From contig NZ_STGV01000006.1 of assembly GCF_004912165.1 (NCBI RefSeq), positions 186,001-250,000 on the forward strand: a DNA stretch of 64,000 nt, written 5' to 3'. This DNA comes from Peteryoungia ipomoeae. GTDB lineage: Bacteria; Pseudomonadota; Alphaproteobacteria; Rhizobiales; Rhizobiaceae. The notes under the pieces are model-generated. The model had not been told where the DNA came from. It did no database searches and was given only the letters and a program-made list of their open reading frames with translations. A program made the translations under genes and the position numbers. This document shows, piece by piece, positions 57,722 through 64,000 of the stretch. How positions within the stretch are numbered: position 1 is the stretch's first letter; each line of letters begins with the position of its first letter.

Positions 57722-59875
57722 ATGTTGAATGTCATGGTAGAAGCGACGGGCACTCGTGCCCGCGCAAGTTTTCGTGCGTCCTTCAAAGCTGTGGCTGCCT
57801 ACTATGGACGGCCCAGCTCAGATACTGTCTTGTTCTCCGGACTGCCGGACGAAATCGTCGAGTCGCTGGAACCTGATGATGTCGAACATATGGCTGAGCG
57901 CATTGGCCTGCAGGTCACGCGGGTTGGCCAGCGGGCACTGAAAACGGGGGACTTCGACTGTCCGGCAATCGTCGTTCTTGAGGATGGCGGCACGCTGCCC
58001 TTGCTCGATGTCAGCGAGGATGGCGTTTTCACCCTCGATCTGCGAGACGGCTCGGGTGCTGCCCGAATTGGGCGCGAGGAGCTTGCGGCCATGGGCCCGC
58101 AATTCGCCTTTGCCTTTACCCTGTTTTATCGCAATGATGCCGAAGAGGCAGTCCTTGGCGAGGCGGAGAAGATCGAATCTCGCCATTGGTTGGTGCGCGC
58201 ACTGGCGCCCTATTGGCGCACCTATCTGCGTGTTGTGGTTGCGGCCTTGTTTATCAACCTGATTGCGCTGGCCTCGCCGCTTTTCACCATGAACGTCTAT
58301 GACCGGGTTTTGCCAAACAAGGCGATCCCCACGCTCTGGGTGCTCGCGATCGGCATCATGGTCGCCTATCTCTTCGACTTTCTGCTGAAAACAGCGCGCG
58401 CGTCGCTGATCGACCACGCCGGGCGAAGCGCTGATTTACGGCTGTCCCAGATGATCTTCGACAAGGTCTTGAACACGACGCTTGCCTCGCGGCCGCTGTC
58501 CACGGGCGAGTATGCGAACCGCGTCATGCAATATGAGTTCGTGCGGGAATTCTTCACGTCGAACACGATCGGTCTGGTCATCGATACCGCTTTCGTCGTC
58601 GTGTTCCTGATCGTCATCTACCTGATTTCCGGATGGCTGGCCGTCATTCCGGCCGTCGCGCTCATCCTGTCCGTCGCGATCGGCTTTTACGCCCAGGCAA
58701 AGATCGGTCACCGGATGGCAGCCTCCGCGAACGAGGCCTCCAAGCGCCAGTCTCTGCTCGTTGAGACGATCTCGACGATCGAAACGCTGAAAAGTTTGCG
58801 CGCCGAAGCAACCATGTTGCGCCGCTGGCAGGAGCTGATGAAGCATTCGAGCCGGACCAGCGAAGAGATCAAGCATATCTCGACAAATGCCATCAATCTG
58901 ACTGCCCTGATACAGCAGTTGGTTGGTGTGCTCATCGTCATCGCCGGTACCTATGAATTCAGCGAGGGGCGACTTGCCATGGGCGCGATCATCGCGACCG
59001 TGATGCTGGCCAGCCGGGCCGGCGCTCCATTGGGGCAGATTGCCATGACTCTGGCGCGGTTTCGCCAGGCATCGCTATCGCTACGCATTCTCGATCAGGT
59101 CATGGAGCAGCCGGAAGACCGGCCTGCCACCGTCGGCTTCGTCAATCGCGAAATCAGGCAAGGCGGCTTTGCGTTTCAGGATGTGTCCTTCCAGTATCCG
59201 GGATCGGACCAGCCTGTTATCAGCAAACTTTCGCTGACCGTCGCGCCCGGAGAGCGCATCGGCATTATCGGTCGCATCGGCTCGGGCAAGACCACGCTCG
59301 GTCGCCTGCTCGATGGTCTCTTCGTTCCGTCCGAAGGTCGGATACTGATCGATGGCGTGGATATTCGTCAGTATCACATGTCAGAGGTGCGTGCTTCCGT
59401 TGCGGTCGCGGGCCAGTCCTCCGATCTCTTTTCCGGAACGGTCAAGGAGAACCTGTTGATTGGTCGGGCCGATGCGACCGATGAAGAACTTCTCGAAGTG
59501 GCCCGGATGACTGGCGTCGAGGAGTTTGTCGCTCGTCACCCCCGTGGCTTCGACATGCCGGTTGGCGAGCGCGGCAACAATCTGTCCAATGGTCAGAAGC
59601 AGGCGATGACCATCGCCCGGCTTCTTTTGACCAAGCCCAAGATTGTCTTCCTGGATGAGCCGTCCGGCGCCATGGATCTTGCAAGCGAGCGGCATCTGCT
59701 CAACCGTCTGTCGACGGCCTTCGACCGGAATACGACGCTGCTGGTGGCAACGCACCGTTTTTCGATGCTCGATCTCGTTGATCGCCTCATCGTGCTCGAC
59801 AAGGGCAAGATCGTGGCTGATGGGCCTAAGAAATCCGTCATTGAGGCGATGCAGGCGAGGGGGATGAAGCCATGA
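57722..59875 (+). CDS. Type I secretion ABC exporter, LapB/HlyB-like
   Basis: Inner-membrane exporter with fused ATPase (717 residues). Residues about 20-145 form a C39-peptidase-like domain without the catalytic Cys, so it docks rather than cleaves substrate. Next is the membrane domain (about 165-450) with six spans, then the ATPase: Walker A GRIGSGKT (517-524), signature LSNGQ (621-625; Asn replaces Gly) and Walker B ending D645-E646. This layout is typical of LapB and of RTX adhesin exporters. The adhesin upstream is the expected cargo. The ATG overlaps nothing upstream; the stop overlaps the MFP gene by 4 nt. Confidence 0.93.
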   Translation: MLNVMVEATGTRARASFRASFKAVAAYYGRPSSDTVLFSGLPDEIVESLEPDDVEHMAERIGLQVTRVGQRALKTGDFDCPAIVVLEDGGTLPLLDVSEDGVFTLDLRDGSGAARIGREELAAMGPQFAFAFTLFYRNDAEEAVLGEAEKIESRHWLVRALAPYWRTYLRVVVAALFINLIALASPLFTMNVYDRVLPNKAIPTLWVLAIGIMVAYLFDFLLKTARASLIDHAGRSADLRLSQMIFDKVLNTTLASRPLSTGEYANRVMQYEFVREFFTSNTIGLVIDTAFVVVFLIVIYLISGWLAVIPAVALILSVAIGFYAQAKIGHRMAASANEASKRQSLLVETISTIETLKSLRAEATMLRRWQELMKHSSRTSEEIKHISTNAINLTALIQQLVGVLIVIAGTYEFSEGRLAMGAIIATVMLASRAGAPLGQIAMTLARFRQASLSLRILDQVMEQPEDRPATVGFVNREIRQGGFAFQDVSFQYPGSDQPVISKLSLTVAPGERIGIIGRIGSGKTTLGRLLDGLFVPSEGRILIDGVDIRQYHMSEVRASVAVAGQSSDLFSGTVKENLLIGRADATDEELLEVARMTGVEEFVARHPRGFDMPVGERGNNLSNGQKQAMTIARLLLTKPKIVFLDEPSGAMDLASERHLLNRLSTAFDRNTTLLVATHRFSMLDLVDRLIVLDKGKIVADGPKKSVIEAMQARGMKP

Positions 59876-61164
59876 GTCGTGCCATCGTTGATGCTCCTCC
59901 TTTCATGGCGCGTATGATCGTTGGCCTGATCGGCGCCATGATCGTGATTTTCGTCGCTTGGGCGGCCATTGCCGAGATCGATGAGATCGCGCGTGGGGAA
60001 GGCAAGGTCATTCCACTCTCCAAGACGCAAATCATCCAGTCGTCCGAGGCGGGTATTGTTCAGACGATCGCCGTGCAGCTCGGCCAAGTGGTTCGCAAGG
60101 GCGAGTTGCTCGTGCAGATCAACAACACGACGACGGAATCCTCGCTCGGTGAGGCTGAGGCCAAGGCGCGCGCGCTCGGTGCCAAGGTTGCGCGGTTGGC
60201 GCTGGAAGAGGCCGGCGCCTATGACGAACAGTTCGTCTGCCCGCCAAGAGTACTCGAAGTTGCAAGCAGTGTCTGCGAAAACGAGGAGCGGCTGTTTGCG
60301 GCCAACAAGGCAGCCTATGAGAACAAGGCCGGAGTTTTGCGTGAGCGGGTCCGCCAGCGGGAAAACGAGCTGAGCGAAGCGCATGCCAATATCGCCCGCC
60401 TTGAGCAGAACATCACACAGGCAACGCGCCAGTACGATCTGATGAGTCCACTCGCCAAGAAGGGCCTGGTGGCGCAGACGGAGGTCATTTCGCTGGAGCG
60501 GGAACTGACCGATCAACGCGGCCAGATCACGGTGTACCAGGAGAGCCTCGAGCGCTTGCGGGGTGCCGTCGAAGAGGCCCGCCTTCAGGTCGATGAGTTG
60601 TCGTTGCAACTTCGGCAGCAGGCTCTGACCGAGAAGGCGCAGACGCTTTCAGAGCTATCGGTCATTGATGAAACGATCCGTGGTGCGTCTGATCGCGTCA
60701 GCCGCACCGACATCCGCTCGCCGGTGGACGGCATCGTCAACACACTCGAGGTCAATACGATCGGCGCCTATGTCGATCCTGGAACGGTGGTTGCGGGTAT
60801 CGTGCCCACCGCAGACACGCTGCTGATCGAGGCGAAGATTTCGCCGCGCGATGTGGCCTTTATCCGCCGCGGTCAGAAGGCAATCGTCAAGGTCACGGCC
60901 TACGACTTCTCGATCTTTGGTGGGCTGGAAGGCGAAGTCACGAATGTCTCTGCTGACAGTATCGTCGACAAGGAAAAGGGCGAAACCTTCTATCTGGTTC
61001 AGGTGAAGACGCAGGAGTCGCAACTGGTGCGCAATGGCGTCAGCTATCCGATCATTCCAGGCATGGTGGCCTCGGCCGAGATCATGACCGGGCGCAAGAC
61101 GATCCTGAGCTATCTGATGAAGCCGATCAACAAGGCCCAGTCCGTGGCCCTGACGGAGCGGTGA
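59872..61164 (+). CDS. Type I secretion membrane-fusion protein, LapC/HlyD-like
   Basis: Periplasmic adaptor (430 residues) joining the ABC exporter to the TolC-like channel. It has a short cytoplasmic N-terminus, one membrane span ('MIVGLIGAMIVIFVAWAAIAEID'), a lipoyl half-motif ('GEGKVIPLSKTQIIQSSEAGIVQ'), a long coiled-coil (about 90-265) and the second lipoyl half ('RTDIRSPVDGIVNTL'). The C-terminus 'RKTILSYLMKPINKA' is the HlyD-family type I secretion signature. The ATG overlaps the exporter stop (ATGA). Confidence 0.93.
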   Translation: MSRAIVDAPPFMARMIVGLIGAMIVIFVAWAAIAEIDEIARGEGKVIPLSKTQIIQSSEAGIVQTIAVQLGQVVRKGELLVQINNTTTESSLGEAEAKARALGAKVARLALEEAGAYDEQFVCPPRVLEVASSVCENEERLFAANKAAYENKAGVLRERVRQRENELSEAHANIARLEQNITQATRQYDLMSPLAKKGLVAQTEVISLERELTDQRGQITVYQESLERLRGAVEEARLQVDELSLQLRQQALTEKAQTLSELSVIDETIRGASDRVSRTDIRSPVDGIVNTLEVNTIGAYVDPGTVVAGIVPTADTLLIEAKISPRDVAFIRRGQKAIVKVTAYDFSIFGGLEGEVTNVSADSIVDKEKGETFYLVQVKTQESQLVRNGVSYPIIPGMVASAEIMTGRKTILSYLMKPINKAQSVALTER

Positions 61165-61168
61165 GGCC

Positions 61169-61825
61169 ATGACCGTCGCTGATCCCCATTCATCTAAATC
61201 TGAAGCCAGTGATCTGGCGGCTCAGATCGTGCCGGAGCTTGAAGAAGGCGATGCGGAACCGAAATTCCGCGCGATCGCCTGCGCCGATGGCGTGCGGCGG
61301 GGGATCAGGCTGGAAACCATCTATTGGGATGGTCTGGCGTCTCTGGTCGCCGGCTCGCGCCACTCTTTGTCGGATATCGTGGAACGGGCATCGGTACAGG
61401 TTGGCGAGGGAAGCAATCTCGCGTCCATGTTGCGGGTGCTGGCATTTCGCTGGATGTGGCGCCGCTATTCCGATCTTCAGGCGGCATATTCGGCCGATAC
61501 GCTGAACACGCTGGTGCATGCCTGCCCCAGCCCAGTCATCGTGCTGACCCGGGACAAGAAGATCCAGCTGTTCAATGAGGCGTTTGTGACACTGCTGAAA
61601 CAACGGCTTGCTCTCGGCAATGTTCTTCAGCTATCGACGGGCTTCCGCTTCGTTTTGGAAACGCAGGTGGAAGAGGCCCTGGAGATTTTGGCGAGCAAGG
61701 GCAAGATGATCACCACAGGCTTTACCGCCAGCTGCGGCGGGCGCCAGCTCTCCGGCCAGATTAACCTCGCCATGGTCCCCACACATCGCAAGCCCATGGT
61801 CATCGGCTACATCGTTCGCCACTAG
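61169..61825 (+). CDS. Ribbon-helix-helix plus PAS domain protein
   Basis: A 218-residue soluble protein. Residues about 40-98 ('GIRLETIYWDGLASLVAGSRHSLSDIVERA') fit the RHH_4 ribbon-helix-helix family. Residues about 110-217 ('NTLVHACPSPVIVLTRDKKIQLFNEAFVTLL', 'VIGYIVRH') fit a PAS fold. There is no signal peptide or membrane span. It begins 4 nt after the MFP stop in the secretion operon, so it is co-transcribed. RHH domains usually bind DNA as dimers and PAS domains sense ligands or redox state, so it could be a one-component regulator of adhesin genes or a cytoplasmic partner of the exporter. I do not know a described role. Confidence 0.75.
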   Translation: MTVADPHSSKSEASDLAAQIVPELEEGDAEPKFRAIACADGVRRGIRLETIYWDGLASLVAGSRHSLSDIVERASVQVGEGSNLASMLRVLAFRWMWRRYSDLQAAYSADTLNTLVHACPSPVIVLTRDKKIQLFNEAFVTLLKQRLALGNVLQLSTGFRFVLETQVEEALEILASKGKMITTGFTASCGGRQLSGQINLAMVPTHRKPMVIGYIVRH

Positions 61826-61912
61826 GGCTGCGGTTCTCCGCTAGTTAAGCCTGGTTCCATCCCGCTTCCGAGCGTGAGATCTGTGTACCAGAGGTCGACG
61901 ACGGCAATGCTG

Positions 61913-62878
61913 TCAAAGCGCGCCGCCTTCTCCAGGAGCCACGTTGTCGAGGCTCGTCATGGCGAGTGCCTTGCCCTTGGTTTTGGTTCCATGCAGGAAG
62001 CCGCGACCGTTCGAGATCGAGAACAGTGGCTGGTAATTGGGAAGCTGGCTGTCGGCCAGTACCTGATTGCGCATGTTGTCCAGGATATAGTGGTTGCCGT
62101 TGACCTCTACCGACAGGACGGCATGGTAGAACTTGCGCTTTGTGTCGAAGAGGATGACGACGGTCATATCGTCAAGCGGAATGCCGCGGGCAGCAAGGAC
62201 GGCCATCTTCAACAGGGCATAATCCTCACAGTCGCCTGTTCCGCGGGCGAGTGTCTGCGACGGGGAAGACCACTGATCCATGCGCCCATGGGTGTCGATG
62301 TCGCGACGATACTGGATGCGGTTGTTGATCTCGGCGTTGACGCTATCCAGTTTTGCCCGGATTGAGCCAGCTTCTGCCTTGATCAGCGATACCTTGGCAA
62401 ACGCCCGACAGTGCGCAGCCTGGCATTCCAGTGCGCTTCCATTTTTGATTTCGCGGAATGTCTCAGCCGATTTCTTCAGTGCGCCCAGCTTTCTGAAGGG
62501 TATGGCAACCGAATTGAACACATCGCCGCCGGTTTGGCGGCGGGCCTGTGCGGATGCGGCTTTCTTGCCGGAGATGGCACCGGTCAGGATGTCGTCATTG
62601 GCAGGTGGAACCGGAGAGTGTGCCGCAATGCTAACCTCGGTACCCATGGACCTCAGCGCGCCGAGAGCAAATTTGCGACCCTCATCGACCCGTGCGGATG
62701 CCGCAGAAATCAGGCCCGTAAAACGAAGCGGTGTCACCCCGATTGCCAGGATCTGCGCAGCGGAAGAGTGCTGAAGCAAGACTGCGGTGGATGTCGCTTG
62801 GGCCGAAGGAGCGGATGCCAGAATACTGGCAAAGGCGAGAGCTGAGGCTGCGACGATATTGTTCTTTTTCTTGAGCAT
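61913..62878 (-). CDS. LapG-like periplasmic cysteine protease (BTLCP)
   Basis: Bacterial transglutaminase-like cysteine proteinase (321 residues). Signal peptide MLKKKNNIVAASALAFASIL, cleavage after AQA. The catalytic triad is Cys217 ('GTGDCEDYALLK'), His252 ('KFYHAVLSV') and Asp267 ('HYILDNM'), in LapG order and spacing. LapG-type proteases cut adhesins at a dialanine site near the N-terminus and release them from the cell surface; the adhesin encoded upstream has such a site. No LapD gene is visible here. GGAGA before the ATG at 62878 sets the start. It is convergent with the RHH-PAS gene. Confidence 0.85.
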   Translation of the reverse strand: MLKKKNNIVAASALAFASILASAPSAQATSTAVLLQHSSAAQILAIGVTPLRFTGLISAASARVDEGRKFALGALRSMGTEVSIAAHSPVPPANDDILTGAISGKKAASAQARRQTGGDVFNSVAIPFRKLGALKKSAETFREIKNGSALECQAAHCRAFAKVSLIKAEAGSIRAKLDSVNAEINNRIQYRRDIDTHGRMDQWSSPSQTLARGTGDCEDYALLKMAVLAARGIPLDDMTVVILFDTKRKFYHAVLSVEVNGNHYILDNMRNQVLADSQLPNYQPLFSISNGRGFLHGTKTKGKALAMTSLDNVAPGEGGAL

Positions 62879-63174
62879 CGCGGTTTCTCCGATGTTGGTC
62901 GAAGAATGCACGATCCATATGAAATAACGGTTCGTATTTCTGGTGTATAGTATTGAAAATCAATGAGATATACTTTAGAAAAATGCTGCGTATTCCGTTT
63001 ACCAAGCATTAGGCAAGGTCTCCCTGATGCAGTGCTGTTTTCCTTGGGTGGGGGAGCCGAGCTTTTCCGTCGCGATCGCATTGGATGAGCACGTTTACCC
63101 CGAAGATGGTGCATTGCTTCCCTTGCTTGGACGTTCTGCAGTGCTTACGGTCGAACCAAGGTGGAGCGGGTAGG
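62879..63174. promoter_or_regulatory. Divergent promoter region of BTLCP and lipoprotein genes
   Basis: About 62915-63000 is AT-rich. TATAGT at 62945-62950 (plus strand) preceded by TG could be an extended -10 box. A 48-codon frame (63027-63173) shows no domain and is probably chance. Confidence 0.4.
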
Positions 63175-64000
63175 GTGCTGCAGACAATGTATTCTTTTGG
63201 GAAATCAGGTGTGATTTGCAAGGCGTGGCACTTCCTCGCGATCACGGGGATGCTGCTGATCGCGGGGTGCCAGACGGATGATCTGAAGCCCACCGAGGGC
63301 GGGAAGAGTGAAGGTGCCGCAGCCGCAGCCAAGACACCCGGAAATGGCGGTTTTTACAACCAGACACTGGGGGCAGGGCGTGTCCGCGTCGGGTATCTTG
63401 GCGTCCGTCGAAGCGATCATGCGGCGCGGCAGGCTGACAGTGAAGCTCGGGATGGCGCTGCACTGGCTGTCAGCAGCCTCGGTTCTGACATCGTCAAATT
63501 GACCATGCTGGAGAGTGCGGAAAGTCTCCCGGCCATTGAAACTGCGGCACGATCACTGGCGTCCCAGGGTATCGGACTTCTGATGACGACGGCGCGCGGC
63601 GCAGAACTGAGCGCCGTGCAGGCCGCCATGGTCGGGCGCGATGTTCCCGTCATCAGTTTCGAAACCAATGATGTCTCCTTGCCGGAGAATGTCTACCCGT
63701 TCCGATCAAGCCCGACCGACAGCCTGCTGGAAGGATCGACCTTTGCGCTGGCGGAAGGCGCAACGCATGCCATGGTGATTGCAGGGTCGCAAACCGAGGT
63801 GCCCGCAGCCGAGCGGCTTGCGCAGCAGATCAAGGCGTTCGGAGCGAAGGTTGAACCTGTGGCGCTACTGTCTGGCGGCGATGTACCGGCACGCTCCCTT
63901 GCATCCTGGAATAAGGTGGATCTGCTGATTTTCATGTCGGGGGTGAAGTCGCCAGGCGTGGTCTTGAAGAAGGCCGACAGTGCAAAGCCGCCGCGCCCTG
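63175..64000 (+). CDS. Lipoprotein with periplasmic-binding-protein fold (partial)
   Basis: The frame is open to the right edge (at least 275 codons). A lipobox LIAGC with lipidated Cys32 ends the signal peptide ('FLAITGMLLIAGC'). A Ser/Thr/Ala-rich linker follows. The remaining text ('VRVGYLGVRR', 'GAALAVSSLGSDIVKLTMLES', 'ASQGIGLLMTTARGAELSAVQAAMVGRDVPVISFETN', 'GATHAMVIAGSQTEVPAAERLAQQIKAFGAKVEPVALL') fits the type I periplasmic-binding fold of LpoA/LppC-like and amino-acid-binding proteins. GGAG 8 nt before the GTG at 63175 suggests this start; the ATG at 63187 is an alternative. The role is not known: penicillin-binding-protein activation or ligand sensing are both possible. Confidence 0.75.
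   Translation, partial: MLQTMYSFGKSGVICKAWHFLAITGMLLIAGCQTDDLKPTEGGKSEGAAAAAKTPGNGGFYNQTLGAGRVRVGYLGVRRSDHAARQADSEARDGAALAVSSLGSDIVKLTMLESAESLPAIETAARSLASQGIGLLMTTARGAELSAVQAAMVGRDVPVISFETNDVSLPENVYPFRSSPTDSLLEGSTFALAEGATHAMVIAGSQTEVPAAERLAQQIKAFGAKVEPVALLSGGDVPARSLASWNKVDLLIFMSGVKSPGVVLKKADSAKPPRP

Noticed and set aside
63027-63173. 48-codon frame in the BTLCP/lipoprotein intergenic region
   Set aside because: No domain, no clear ribosome site, and only short; probably chance.

Overview
This window looks like part of a repABC-type secondary replicon (chromid or megaplasmid) of a plant-associated Rhizobiaceae bacterium of the Agrobacterium/Rhizobium group. The grounds are a complete repABC cassette with its antisense RNA and a parS-like site, dense alphaproteobacterial carbohydrate ABC and TRAP transporters, and a galacturonate oxidation cluster whose enzymes match those described in Agrobacterium tumefaciens. 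No rRNA or tRNA gene was seen.

Layout. 1-1989: start of a dipeptide-type ABC importer (minus strand; the permease is cut by the window edge). 2514-3662: HPP/CBS membrane protein. 3855-13574: pectin/oligogalacturonide module with kduI-kduD, an AraC regulator, a TogMNAB-like importer, a signal-less GH28 polygalacturonase and a GH105 unsaturated uronyl hydrolase. 13658-15289: a Pmp3-family membrane peptide and a sulfide:quinone oxidoreductase. 15303-25338 (minus): sorbitol/mannitol operon (SorC-type regulator, smoEFGK, smoS, mtlK, HAD phosphatase, FGGY kinase). 25526-28053: glycerate 2-kinase and an M42-type peptidase. 28054-32863: repABC with ctRNA, AT-rich origin candidate and parS, then recX. 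32870-33922: ornithine cyclodeaminase. 34110-41685: D-galacturonate oxidation and uptake (dctPQM, galactarolactone isomerase, galactarolactone cycloisomerase, kdgD, GntR regulator, divergent udh). 41690-42880: IS110-family element whose transposase has an in-frame stop. 43087-62878: a 4,247-residue type I-secreted adhesin with its OMP/ABC/MFP secretion genes, an RHH-PAS protein, and a LapG-like periplasmic cysteine protease. 63175-64000: start of a lipoprotein with a periplasmic-binding fold.

How the genes fit together. Pectin fragments appear to enter through the Tog-like importer and be cut in the cytoplasm by GH28 and GH105. Unsaturated ends pass through KduI/KduD, and saturated galacturonate, also imported by DctPQM, passes through Udh, the lactone isomerase, the cycloisomerase and KdgD to alpha-ketoglutarate semialdehyde. 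A short motif (GTATGA plus flanks) recurs upstream of kduI, kdgD and udh and may tie the two routes into one regulon.

The most interesting region is 43-63 kb. It has the parts expected of a LapA/LapG-style releasable adhesin: an N-terminal Val-Ala-Ala-Gly site, long DUF5801/T1SS-143 repeats, an internal von Willebrand A domain, C-terminal RTX repeats, a dedicated type I secretion system and a BTLCP protease. It also has a less expected component, a cytoplasmic ribbon-helix-helix plus PAS protein placed directly after the membrane-fusion gene.
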